From: Zunongwangia atlantica 22II14-10F7
Lineage (GTDB): Bacteria; Bacteroidota; Bacteroidia; Flavobacteriales; Flavobacteriaceae
Length of the DNA: 64,000 nt
Assembly: GCF_002094855.1 (NCBI RefSeq)
Contig: NZ_ARYN01000019.1
Coordinates: 1-64,000 of the forward strand
Direction: 5' to 3'
Made by a program: the position numbers and the translations under genes. The notes under the pieces were generated by a model. It was given only the letters and a program-made list of their open reading frames with translations, did no database searches and had not been told where the DNA came from. Within the stretch, counting starts at the first letter, position 1; every line of letters begins with the position of its first letter. Below are positions 9,112-17,804 of the stretch, piece after piece.

Positions 9112-9629
9112 ATGAACAGAGCCGGGAACCAAATCATTCTTATTTTGCTTTTATCCTTTTTAACCCCTAAAATTGTTTTTTCACAGGTAGAAAATAAAGA
9201 AACAAATTATCCTAAGATAAAAAACTATTTTAGTATTATGCATCCTATTGCCACTATAACAAAAGACGGGAATCACTTTAATTTTGATGGCAGTTATACA
9301 GTAGGCTTTCCAGTTGGTATAAATTTCCTTCAGAGCGACAAAATAGCTTACAGTATCGAGTTTGCACCTATGATTTCTTTTAATGATCGTGCGAGTAGGG
9401 TAACCGGATTACTTTTTCACCCAGGTGTTATCTACCGAAACATTGGAGGTTTTAATTTTTTAACCAGGCTTGCATTCAATACCAACGGCCGTTATGGTTT
9501 TACAGCCGTTATAAACAGACCTATAATTAAAAAGGAACTTATTTCCTCGCTACGCCCATTCCGTTTAGATTCGGCAATGATTTACCTTTTTCAGTAACTT
9601 TTGGTTTTCAAGTTGGAATAGCATTTTAA
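9112..9629 (+). pseudogene. Outer-membrane beta-barrel protein, frameshifted
   Basis: The frame opens with a signal peptide (residues 1-24, ending VFSQ) and continues as alternating beta-strand sequence to about codon 145. It then ends with an unrelated tail at 9597. Reading another phase from about 9540 gives LATPIPFRFGNDLPFSVTFG and stops in AF at 9629, a typical beta-barrel C-terminus with terminal Phe. A frameshift near 9535-9550 is therefore likely, either a natural mutation or a sequencing error. The gene sits between the two-component system and SOD, and I do not recognise a specific family. Confidence 0.65.
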
Positions 9630-9648
9630 TCATATAAAAGAAAAAATT

Positions 9649-10371
9649 ATGGACAGAAAAGATTTTTTAAGGAACTCAGCAATTTTAGGTGGAGCAACCA
9701 TACTCCCTACTAACAATGTATTTTCGCAGAATGTGACTGAAAATGGAATAGATAAGTTGGTCGACAAAAACGGTAACTTTATCCAGAAATCACTTCCTTA
9801 CAACAAAACATTTTTGGAACCACATATGGACGAAGAAACCCTTCACTTACACTATGAGTTTCATCATGGTGGAGCAGTTAAAGGTGCAAACAAAGATTTG
9901 ATTAAAATAAAAGAACACCTAAAATCAGGAGATTTAGACCAGGTTGATTTGTGGACACGCAAACTGGCGTATCATTTTTCAAGCCACGTGCTACATACCA
10001 TTTTCTGGACAAACCTTTCCAATAAAAAAACACAGCCCAAAGCAGAACTATTGAAACAGATAGAAAAAGATTTCGGCTCATTTGAAAAGCTCCAGGTATA
10101 TATAGCAAAAGTATCTAAAGGCGTAGAAGGAAGCGGCTGGGGTATTTTGGGTTATCAACCCTTTTCCCGATCGCTAACCATCTTGCAATGTGAGAATCAT
10201 CAGAAACTGACCCAGTGGGGCGTGATTCCGTTATTGGTTATTGATGTGTGGGAACATGCATATTATTTGAAACACAAAAATAAAAGAGGGGATTTTGTCG
10301 ATACGATTTTAAATATCATTAATTGGGATAATGTAGCAGAACGATATAATAAGGCCATAAAAATTGTTTAA
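9649..10371 (+). CDS. Exported Fe/Mn superoxide dismutase
   Basis: This 240-residue protein has an N-terminal export signal of Tat-like form (DRKDFLRNS followed by a hydrophobic stretch to about residue 27). An Fe/Mn-SOD domain follows at about residues 45-235. Metal ligands can be assigned by family pattern: H68 in HLHYEFHHG, H116 in VLHTIFW, and the Asp and His of DVWEHAYY. The motif GSGWGILGYQP matches the conserved GSGW region. It would convert superoxide to peroxide outside the cytoplasm. It overlaps chrA by one base (TAATG), suggesting coupled expression; chromate reduction produces superoxide, so the pairing makes sense. Confidence 0.88.
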   Translation: MDRKDFLRNSAILGGATILPTNNVFSQNVTENGIDKLVDKNGNFIQKSLPYNKTFLEPHMDEETLHLHYEFHHGGAVKGANKDLIKIKEHLKSGDLDQVDLWTRKLAYHFSSHVLHTIFWTNLSNKKTQPKAELLKQIEKDFGSFEKLQVYIAKVSKGVEGSGWGILGYQPFSRSLTILQCENHQKLTQWGVIPLLVIDVWEHAYYLKHKNKRGDFVDTILNIINWDNVAERYNKAIKIV

Positions 10372-11738
10372 TGGAGCAATTACCCTTTAAAGAAGCCATA
10401 AAAGTATGGATTAGAGTAGCCATTTATAGCTTTGGTGGACCTGCCGGGCAGATTGCGGTGATGCATAAAATTCTGGTCGAAGAAAAAAAATGGATAAGTG
10501 AGGACCGCTTTTTACATGCGCTCAATTACTGTATGCTGCTGCCTGGGCCGGAAGCCCAGCAGCTGGCCACGTATATTGGGTGGTTGCTGCATAGGACGAA
10601 AGGGGGGGTAACTGCAGGTATTTTATTTGTAATACCTGGATTTGTTTCAATACTAATTCTCAGTATTCTTTACGCTGCTTACAGAGATGTTGGTATTGTC
10701 GAAGCTATATTCTTCGGTATTAAACCTGCCGTCTTAGCCATAGTTGTTGGAGCCGTCATTAAAATAGGTAAAAAGGCCATCAAAAATGAGCTCATGTTTG
10801 TTTTGGCGGCTTTGGCCTTTATAGCTATATTTTTCTTTGAGGTAGATTTTCCTTATATAATAATAGCAGCGGGATTGACAGGTTTTATTGGCGGAAAACT
10901 TTGGGAAGAAAAATTCCATGTCATTAAAGGGCATAGATTAGCTGAAGAACATAAAGACAAGGATAATAATGAAAATACATTGATTGACAGCAAAATACAA
11001 CCTGTAAAGCCGTCTTTAAAAAAAACATTCAAGACTATTTTTATTTTCCTAACGCTATGGTCTTTACCACTATTGATCCTTGGACTGGTGATTGGGGTCG
11101 AAAACATTTTCTTCTCGGAAGGCTTATTTTTCAGTAAAACGGCCGTTGTAACTTTCGGAGGGGCTTATGCTGTATTAGCCTATATCGCTCAAAAAGCGGT
11201 TGAAGATTATGGCTGGTTACAATCCGGTGAAATGTTGGATGGACTGGGTATGGCCGAAACTACGCCGGGTCCGCTGATACAGGTGGTACAGTTCGTAGGC
11301 TTCATGGGGGCCTATAGATTAAGCGGCTCTCTCGATCCTCTAACAGCTGGAATTTTAGCTTCCCTGATGGTTACCTGGGTTACCTTTGTACCTTGCTTTC
11401 TATTCATTTTTACAGGCGCTCCTTATATAGAATACCTACGGGGCAATAAAAGTTTAACCACTGCACTATCAGGAATTACAGCTGCCGTAGTAGGGGTTGT
11501 ACTTAATCTGGGTGTCTGGTTTGCAATCCACACCCTTTTCTCTGAGGTTAACGAAAAATATCTGTACGGAGCAAGGTGGTTGATTCCCGAATGGAGCACA
11601 GTTAATATTGGATCATTAATTATTGCTCTAATAGCCTCTTTTGTATATTTCATTTTGAAATGGGATATGTTGAAAACTATCCTGATCAGTGTTTTATCAG
11701 GTATCATCTATTTCTTCATATTTAAGGAATTAGGTTGA
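10371..11738 (+). CDS. chrA: Chromate transporter ChrA
   Basis: This 455-residue bidomain CHR-family transporter has about ten hydrophobic segments. The N-terminal half carries FGGPAGQIAVMH and PGPEAQQLATYIG, the C-terminal half TFGGAYAVLAYI and TTPGPLIQVVQFVGF. These are the duplicated hallmark motifs of ChrA. A hydrophilic loop near residues 185-220 separates the halves. The family exports chromate by proton-coupled antiport. The start is shared with the SOD stop. It probably gives chromate tolerance as the main cargo of the element. Confidence 0.93.
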   Translation: MEQLPFKEAIKVWIRVAIYSFGGPAGQIAVMHKILVEEKKWISEDRFLHALNYCMLLPGPEAQQLATYIGWLLHRTKGGVTAGILFVIPGFVSILILSILYAAYRDVGIVEAIFFGIKPAVLAIVVGAVIKIGKKAIKNELMFVLAALAFIAIFFFEVDFPYIIIAAGLTGFIGGKLWEEKFHVIKGHRLAEEHKDKDNNENTLIDSKIQPVKPSLKKTFKTIFIFLTLWSLPLLILGLVIGVENIFFSEGLFFSKTAVVTFGGAYAVLAYIAQKAVEDYGWLQSGEMLDGLGMAETTPGPLIQVVQFVGFMGAYRLSGSLDPLTAGILASLMVTWVTFVPCFLFIFTGAPYIEYLRGNKSLTTALSGITAAVVGVVLNLGVWFAIHTLFSEVNEKYLYGARWLIPEWSTVNIGSLIIALIASFVYFILKWDMLKTILISVLSGIIYFFIFKELG

Positions 11739-11759
11739 TTATGTGCTGTAACCCTATTG

Positions 11760-12163
11760 TCGATAACAGCATGATAACAAAGGATATGGCACTTACGGTA
11801 TGTTTAAAAGGTGTAACCGGCAATCACGACAAGGGCGGCGGTTTATGGATAAAACAATTATTATGTAGTACGGGCAAATCCACTCGAGGATAACGTGGTG
11901 TGTACAAAGTAGAAGATGGCTAACGCAGAGATTTGCCCCTTGTAGGAAAAGGAAAAACCTATGGCTTAGATGTTGCCGCTCTAGGTGATAACTGGAAGAG
12001 CCTGGAATTAATATTAAAAGTGATGATTTACCATTTATTTGAACAATAAGGAGTATTTAAAGTTAAAGATACCACCCTCACTAAAGCTGGTAAGGTGGGT
12101 TTATGGACCAAAGAAGATGCTGTAACTTACTTTGATGATTTCAGTATAAAAACATTAGATTGA
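11760..12163 (+). pseudogene. Decayed LamG/DUF1080-like protein
   Basis: Several reading phases preserve fragments of one protein: GVTGNHDKGGGLW near 11810, RANPLEDNVV near 11875, DLPLVGKGKTYGLDVAALG near 11935, and KDTTLTKAGKVGLWTKEDAV at 12065-12163 ending in a stop. They are in family order but separated by stops and frameshifts. They match the periplasmic concanavalin-like (LamG/DUF1080-type) proteins often found near chromate and DUF1259 genes. The start of the gene is missing. Confidence 0.7.
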
Positions 12164-12196
12164 TTAGAAGAATTTAAATAATAAAACAAACATATT

Positions 12197-13171
12197 ATGA
12201 AAAGTAAATACGTATTGATTTCAACAGTTTTTTTATTGCTTTCGTGCAATGGCCATGACGGTAAAAAAGAGAATGCTGACAGTTCTCGCCCATCTTCTGA
12301 AAAACAAAAGGAGATAGAACAACAGGAAGATATGGAACGGCATCCCCTGAATATTACAGCTATCCGGGAGGTTATTGGCATTAAGGGCACGGAAAACAAT
12401 GGGGAATATAAAGTAGTAGTTCCCCAAAATGATCTAGAGATAATGGTTGATGGTTTTAAAATCATCCCCCCGATGGGACTAGGCAGCTGGGCAGCATTTT
12501 CTGCGATTAAAGAGGGAGCAATGGTCATGGGCGATATAGTGGTGACTGAAGATGATTTGTGGCCGGTACAACAGGAAGTAATAAGACAGGGATTGACTAT
12601 TACCGCCATCCATAATCATTTTGTGAGGAATAATCCCAATGTCATGTACATGCATATTGGAGGTATGGGTGAAGAAGGAGTACTTGCAGAAAAAGTAAAA
12701 GCTTTATTCGATAAGGTTGTGGAAGTGCGTGGTGGGAATCCTGCAGCTTCCGAACCTAGTGAAGTCGAGAATACGCTGGATACTGATAGAATAGATAATA
12801 TTATAGGACATTCAGGTAATCTTAACAATGGAGTTTATAAGATTACAATAGGGAGGCCAGATGTTGATCTTAGGGAGCACGGAGCTCCTGTTAGTACTTT
12901 TATGGGATTTAATACCTGGGCCAGCTGGCAGGGGACTCCAGAAAAAGCTGCTGTTGCAGGAGATTTCACCATGCTTGCCGATGAAATTGCCCCTGTTATA
13001 AAAGCCCTTGTAGAAAACGGTATTGAAGTAGTGGCAGTACATAATCACATGGTGTATGAAGAACCAAGAATATTCTTTTTACATTATTGGGGTGTGGGCC
13101 CAGCCGAGAAACTCGCCCACGGTCTGAAAACGGCTCTTAACCAGACCGGGGTGGTGAGCAAAAATGAATAA
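12197..13171 (+). CDS. DUF1259 (LppY/LpqO-family) lipoprotein
   Basis: This 324-residue lipoprotein has signal peptide MKSKYVLISTVFLLLSC with the lipidated Cys near residue 17, then a charged linker. Two homologous DUF1259 repeats follow, at about residues 53-170 and 195-320. Each contains the GxW segment (LGSWAAFSA; FNTWASWQG) and the histidine motif (AIHNHFVRNNP; AVHNHMVYEEP). The duplicated HNHM/HNHF sequences suggest metal binding. The biochemical function is not established. The family recurs next to chromate transporters, which fits this element. Confidence 0.87.
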   Translation: MKSKYVLISTVFLLLSCNGHDGKKENADSSRPSSEKQKEIEQQEDMERHPLNITAIREVIGIKGTENNGEYKVVVPQNDLEIMVDGFKIIPPMGLGSWAAFSAIKEGAMVMGDIVVTEDDLWPVQQEVIRQGLTITAIHNHFVRNNPNVMYMHIGGMGEEGVLAEKVKALFDKVVEVRGGNPAASEPSEVENTLDTDRIDNIIGHSGNLNNGVYKITIGRPDVDLREHGAPVSTFMGFNTWASWQGTPEKAAVAGDFTMLADEIAPVIKALVENGIEVVAVHNHMVYEEPRIFFLHYWGVGPAEKLAHGLKTALNQTGVVSKNE

Positions 13172-14537
13172 TTAAATTCATTTTTAATTTAGCGAGGTAT
13201 TTTAAATGAATGAGAGAGGAGACACGGGATTAATTTCCGTTACCTCTTTCCACGTAAAAATACCTACGGTTCTCGTATACTGTAATTTTTCTATTTATTC
13301 TGAATTTCCTCTAACCATTGCCAAGAGGTGGATGTCCTGTCTGGAACTTGCCGAAATAAAACTTTATGTGAGCTTTTTAATAATCCCTTGAATAAAATAG
13401 ACCTATGAGTAACCCAGGCGAAATTTTCGTTATCTTTAAAAGAAAAGGATAATTATATGTCTATATACGATTACCCTTTAAAATGTTGAAATTTTCTTTA
13501 ACGAAAAGGATGTTGAACTCCTATTAAATTAAAAGGTCTTAAAACCTGATTTTCCATCTGATGCCGTTCCGGAGATAACTAACAAGGGCTTTTATCAAAT
13601 AAGTATCAGCCCGAAGCTTTGAATAGCGTATAATTCGTTCCTATCAGTTCGGTCACAGTTTATTATTATGGGGAAGTATTCCCCGATAGAAAGTTAACAA
13701 TTACAGAAACTCACTAACATATATATAATTCCTAAATAAGTGTGTTCGTAAAACTAAGGGGGAATAGCAAGAGGGTAACACGCGAAGCGATGTTACAGAT
13801 CATTAATACATTGAAATTCAATAAATTACGAATTTAAATCCTATCATTTTTCACGTATTTTGCGACAAATGCTCTCGCAACCCCCGTAAATAGGTGGTTT
13901 TTTGCGACAAATTTCACGGAAAACTGAAATTCAAACCCACTTACCACTTTTACCTCCACTTCGCAAAAGCTCCATTTCAGCAAAAGAGGTTTATTACAAT
14001 TTGTCTTAGACACGAGCCAAAAAGCTTAAAATATTAAAAGAATACGATCGAAAAAGCTTTTTGACTCAAGTCCGCTAGGCGGTAACTAAAATTCACCGAT
14101 CAGGTTTTCAGAATTATTTAAAAATCCTTCCTACATCACCTTACCTTTCGATGCAAAAATCAAGCTTAAAAATTAACCGGAGCGCATAAACCGCTTTGCT
14201 ATTTATAGCTCCTCTATAATTTTAAAACTGAATGAAGTAGCATCAAAAGGTAATGCGATGGCGCTGGAAGAAGTAAATAAAATTGAGAATAAACCATTTC
14301 ATCCTGATCTCACTATTTTTTCTTTTCGCCGGCAAAAGGAAAATGCTCCAGATGAAAAAAGTAAATTGGTTTTTGTTCTAAACTTTCCGGATTGACCAGA
14401 TTCGATGCAAAATCTTTGATTTTTTTGGAGTCGGATCTTTTACTTCCTCAATAAATTAGACAGGATTCATAATCTAATTATTTGTATATTTGATTAGGTC
14501 AGAATATCAAACTGCACCAATACGTTCTATTTAAATT
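13172..14537. other. Degraded right arm of the element
   Basis: This 1.4-kb stretch has no intact gene. Traces of former genes are visible. A minus-strand frame at about 13300-13450 reads DNENFAWVTHRSILFKG, then LLKSSHKVLFRQVPDR. A plus-strand open stretch at 14177-14395 has an internal ATG at 14258 (MALEEVNKIENKPFHPDL) and no clear start. TTTGCGACAAAT occurs twice (13859-13870 and 13901-13912). I could not assign any of these to a family. Confidence 0.4.
13755..13796 (-). repeat. Conserved hairpin motif, copy 2
   Basis: GTAACA (13775-13780) and TGTTAC (13791-13796) pair around a 10-nt loop. On the minus strand this is followed by CCTCTTGC...CCCCCTTAG, matching the motif at 378-420 at most positions. 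The difference in the outer stem pair keeps base-pairing. The copy lies inside the element, near its degraded end. Confidence 0.55.
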
Positions 14538-14555
14538 GTGAGTTAATCGTGAGTT
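14538..14555 (+). repeat. Integrase arm-type site, right end
   Basis: GTGAGTTAATCGTGAGTT has the same 18-bp form as the two units beside the integrase (5195-5212, 5225-5242). It lies 57 bp inside the right att repeat. Confidence 0.65.
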
Positions 14556-14611
14556 CAAAAAACTAGAACTGCGTGAAACCATACAAATACTGGGGTTTTC
14601 AGCGTTTTAAA

Positions 14612-14630
14612 AGCGTTCTGCCACCCCGAC
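14612..14630 (+). repeat. attR-like direct repeat
   Basis: This is the right copy of the 19-bp repeat AGCGTTCTGCCACCCCGAC, identical to 5072-5090. It marks the probable right boundary of the integrative element. Confidence 0.75.
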
Positions 14631-14631
14631 G

Positions 14632-14667
14632 AAAAACCTGATAGTCTTATGATTATCAGGTTTTTTT
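14632..14667 (+). terminator. Rho-independent terminator after attR
   Basis: A 15-bp stem (14632-14646 with 14651-14665, one G-U pair) has a TTAT loop and a T-run. It follows the att repeat by one base, as a terminator follows a tRNA 3' end. Confidence 0.85.
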
Positions 14668-14870
14668 GTTTTTGGGATTATTAATAATGCATCACTATCT
14701 TTATATGTTTTGAGTGATCACCTATATTACTTCAAATGCTTTTTTAGATTGACATCTATCGATTCTATTTTTTAGTTTCCTACAGAATTAAAAGATTATT
14801 AATATCAATTGTATTTTATAGATATATTCTTGGTTGTACATCGGCTAAGAGTAACCTCCTGGCGAAATAT

Positions 14871-15029
14871 TTGCTAAAATTCTTAATTTCTATATATTTT
14901 TACAGCTTAAAATATCGAATAATAGTAGATTTACCGCGGTCTCAAGATGATTTTCTTAAAATAGCAAATCAGCTGAAAATGGTGAATGTAGTATTCTCTA
15001 AAAAGCCAAAGAGGCAATTTTATGCTTGA
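14871..15029 (+). CDS. Possible short or truncated gene
   Basis: A 52-residue frame (TTG start possible) reads SLKYRIIVDLPRSQDDFLKI and onward, ending KRQFYA. Its stop overlaps the start of the GAF/PAS gene at 15022, so they could be coupled. The sequence looks protein-like, but the start is uncertain. It could be the tail of a gene cut by element insertion. Family not recognised. Confidence 0.3.
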   Translation: MLKFLISIYFYSLKYRIIVDLPRSQDDFLKIANQLKMVNVVFSKKPKRQFYA

Positions 15030-16131
15030 AAAAGAACGTTTAGAAGAACTTTACAGTTATCAGATTTTAGATACAGATCCTGAACTAGAACTAGATGAAA
15101 TCACGCAGCTGGCATCTTTAATTTGTGGTGTGCCAATAGCTTTAATAGGTCTGGTAGATAAAGACCGGCAATGGTTTAAGTCTACTTTTGGTATTGCAGT
15201 TTCTGAAATTCCTAGAAAAGAAGCCTTTTGCCATCGTTTAATATCTGAAGATCTCGAACTTTTGGAGATCGAAAATACCCATGCAGACGAAAGATTTAAA
15301 AATGAACCTGTAGTCGCTGCAGCCTCACATATTCAATTTTATGCAGGTGTTCCTCTTAAAAGCCCTGCAGGACATGTATTAGGGACACTATGCGTTATGG
15401 ATACACAGCCTAATAAACTTTCAGAAGATCAGAAAAAAGGCCTGTTGCTTTTAGCTAAAAAAGCAACAGATTTTTTAAATACTCGTAAAACTTTACGAGA
15501 TCAAAAAATGCATATCGATTTAAGTGCTTCGCGGCTTAAACAGATATTGGATAATGTACCTGGTGTTGTTTTTCAGATTAAAATAGCACCAAACCTGGAT
15601 TTTAATTTCGATTTTTTAAGTAAAGGGATAGAAGATATTCATTCAGACATCGATCAACTTAAAATTTTAGAAAATCCGGCGATTTTACTCAATTATCTTC
15701 ATCCAGAAGATAAAGATGAATTTTTACAAACTTTAGAAAAATCTGCCAGTACATTATCGCATTATAAATTTACATTTCGTATTGTTTCACAAACAGGGCT
15801 TATAAAATGGTATAAGTTAAGGGCAACCCCTAAAAAAAGTGATAACGATAGTATTCTATGGTTTGGGACTTTATTAGATGTATCTGGTATTATGGAATAT
15901 GAGTCTATTTTAGAGCAAATTACTTTTGATATTTCTCATGTAATTAGAAGTCCGTTAACCAATTTACAGGGCCTAAGTACAATTCTTAAAACTGAAGAGA
16001 AATTAACCGAAGGCAATCTTAGAAACTATGCAGATATGATTAGTATAGTGATCGAAGAGCTAGACATATTTACACGAAAATTAGACCAATTTTATCAGTT
16101 AAAAATTGCCGATCACCAGGCAAGAGTCTAA
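15022..16131 (+). CDS. GAF-PAS sensor with HisKA-like end, no ATPase
   Basis: This 369-residue cytoplasmic protein has a GAF domain (about residues 20-155, with LVDKDRQWFKS and GVPLKSPAGHVLGTLCVMD). A PAS fold with PAC-like strands follows (about 170-290). A helical segment after about 295 carries an H-box-like motif, DISHVIRSPLTNLQG. The protein then ends without the HATPase domain, so it cannot phosphorylate itself by the usual route. It may act in trans as a phosphotransfer or dimerisation partner. The end is a normal stop, not an obvious frameshift. Confidence 0.8.
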   Translation: MLEKERLEELYSYQILDTDPELELDEITQLASLICGVPIALIGLVDKDRQWFKSTFGIAVSEIPRKEAFCHRLISEDLELLEIENTHADERFKNEPVVAAASHIQFYAGVPLKSPAGHVLGTLCVMDTQPNKLSEDQKKGLLLLAKKATDFLNTRKTLRDQKMHIDLSASRLKQILDNVPGVVFQIKIAPNLDFNFDFLSKGIEDIHSDIDQLKILENPAILLNYLHPEDKDEFLQTLEKSASTLSHYKFTFRIVSQTGLIKWYKLRATPKKSDNDSILWFGTLLDVSGIMEYESILEQITFDISHVIRSPLTNLQGLSTILKTEEKLTEGNLRNYADMISIVIEELDIFTRKLDQFYQLKIADHQARV

Positions 16132-16149
16132 AATGTTATTTTGTAACTT

Positions 16150-17319
16150 CTAAAAAGCTACCTGAAACTGTATTAAAGCACGGGTAGAATCGTATTGCGA
16201 AGTGTTTTCTATATTGGTTTGATAATCATAAAATACGCCTACCAAAGATAATTTTGCATCGTAATCACCTGCTAAAACAAGACTTATCATTGGGATGTGC
16301 GATCTTAAAATGTCTCCGTTAACCTGACTGTTTGTATCTAAATATTCTTGCCTAATGCTAAATTCTAAAGCTTTTAAATAGGGAAGGTTTAGGTATTTTT
16401 TTGCTCTAAGGAGATTATAAATTCCTTCCATATAAAAATCGTTTAATTTAAGATTATTTGTAAGTATTCCGGTTGCTAAGGCTTCATTATAGGCTGTAAA
16501 ATTAGTACCGCGTTTATACTCCATATGCGCATCGATTTCCCAGGTTTTACTAATAGGGTAGGTGATTTTTAAGTCGGCACCATAAGCATTAGCGTTTTGA
16601 TGGTGTTTATTGGTAATCGCTCCGTTTATACCAATTTGTAAGATATCTAATGGTAAAACTTCAAAACGTAAACTGTAATTTTTATTATTATCGTTATCCT
16701 GGCTTTGATTGCGGTTATTTCCATTGTATACCGTAAAATAATATTTAAGCGGAATATTTTTTTTACTCAATTCTCCATAAACCGCCGCACCAATTTGAAA
16801 ACTTTGCCATGCATTCTGTCCAAATAAAAAATATTGGTTAGACCATCGATAAGAATTATTTAGCTGAAATGGGTGCAAATCTTCTAAACCAAAATAAGGT
16901 CTAAATTGGCCAAGTCTTATAGTAAAGTAGGGATTAGCTTTATATTGAACAAAAGCGTTTTCCAACACTTTTCTAGAAACAGATTCATTATTAAAATTAG
17001 CAAGATTCAATAATATTGATGTCGAAATTCGATCATTTATATAAAAGCTGGTCGCAAATCGTACATATTCCATCTGGAAGGAGTTATTTACAATTTCCTG
17101 ATCGTTTTCCAGATCTTTAGAAAAATGATTGCCTTCAAAATCGATATTTTCATCAAAAGAAGCGGCATATCTTCCTACAACTAATGCTTTTAGTTCCATT
17201 CTTTTCTGAAAATCACTCAATTTAGAGGAATCTTTTGCGGTTTGTGCAGATAAAGGAAATATCAAAAGCCCTAAAAGCGCTTGAAGTATAAGTTTCATGA
17301 GACTTAGGATTTTAAACAT
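16150..17319 (-). CDS. OprO/OprP-type outer-membrane porin
   Basis: This 389-residue protein has a signal peptide (cleavage after about residue 26, LSAQ), then alternating amphipathic strands throughout. Motifs include RLGQFRPYFGLEDLHPFQLN and the C-terminal ALIQFQVAF, ending in Phe. The pattern fits the phosphate-selective porin O/P family, whose 16-stranded barrels pass anions; the substrate here is unknown. It is convergent with the GAF/PAS gene, with an 18-bp gap. A second ATG at residue 8 would also give a valid signal peptide. Confidence 0.8.
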   Translation of the reverse strand: MFKILSLMKLILQALLGLLIFPLSAQTAKDSSKLSDFQKRMELKALVVGRYAASFDENIDFEGNHFSKDLENDQEIVNNSFQMEYVRFATSFYINDRISTSILLNLANFNNESVSRKVLENAFVQYKANPYFTIRLGQFRPYFGLEDLHPFQLNNSYRWSNQYFLFGQNAWQSFQIGAAVYGELSKKNIPLKYYFTVYNGNNRNQSQDNDNNKNYSLRFEVLPLDILQIGINGAITNKHHQNANAYGADLKITYPISKTWEIDAHMEYKRGTNFTAYNEALATGILTNNLKLNDFYMEGIYNLLRAKKYLNLPYLKALEFSIRQEYLDTNSQVNGDILRSHIPMISLVLAGDYDAKLSLVGVFYDYQTNIENTSQYDSTRALIQFQVAF

Positions 17320-17804
17320 GATAGACTTGTAAAATTATTGGCCTTTAAGACAGGATTGTATGATTTTTATCAGCTTCCTAATCGATTTTGGAGCTTTTAA
17401 AGCACTTTTTTATAGGTAAATGTTATGGTTGGTGGGAGCGGTATTTTTTAACTACCACAGTTATTAGGTTTTATTCTTTTTCTGGAGTTTTTATACTGAA
17501 TTATAGACCTAATATTTTCAGAAAAAATTACTTCAAAAAACATCGAATATTAGCTTTTGTTTTCCGTAGAAAAAAATCTTAAAAAATATGCCAAAGCTGA
17601 TATTTATCAGGTTTCTTTAAGTAGATAGTATATACCTTTAATACTGTAAAACGAAGAAGAAATTTGTTTATCAGTAAGTTAAATGAGGATTCGTTTTTAA
17701 ACTGATAAACTTACAATGGCGACCAAAAAGAGATTGAAATTCCCCGAAGGATAAGCCTCGGAAAATTAAATAATCACTGAATATTAATTTTTAAGCCAAG
17801 CGTC
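17320..17804. other. Intergenic with an inverted repeat
   Basis: No gene is called; a 64-codon frame (17388-17582) looks accidental. GTTTATCAGT (17666-17675) and ACTGATAAAC (17701-17710) form a perfect 10-bp inverted repeat, about 95 bp upstream of the TonB gene. It could be a regulatory site or hairpin. Confidence 0.4.

Larger units (their letters stand above)
5072..14630 (+). mobile_element. Integrative element with chromate/oxidative-stress cargo
   Basis: The element is bounded by a perfect 19-bp direct repeat (AGCGTTCTGCCACCCCGAC) at 5072-5090 and 14612-14630. A tyrosine recombinase gene lies just inside the left end and reads inward. Doubled GTGAGTT boxes occur near both ends, as expected for integrase arm-type sites. 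Cargo is a two-component system, an outer-membrane protein (frameshifted), an exported SOD, ChrA, a decayed LamG-like gene and a DUF1259 lipoprotein. No relaxase or conjugation genes are visible, so it is either mobilisable in trans or decayed. The right 1.4 kb is gene-poor and appears degraded. Confidence 0.8.

Noticed and set aside
13206-13391. 61-codon plus-strand frame after DUF1259
   Set aside because: The composition looks accidental, and the minus strand in the same place shows a more protein-like fragment.
17388-17582. 64-codon plus-strand frame upstream of tonB
   Set aside because: It is Phe/Tyr/Arg-rich without a family pattern or ribosome-binding site. AT-rich spacer DNA explains it.
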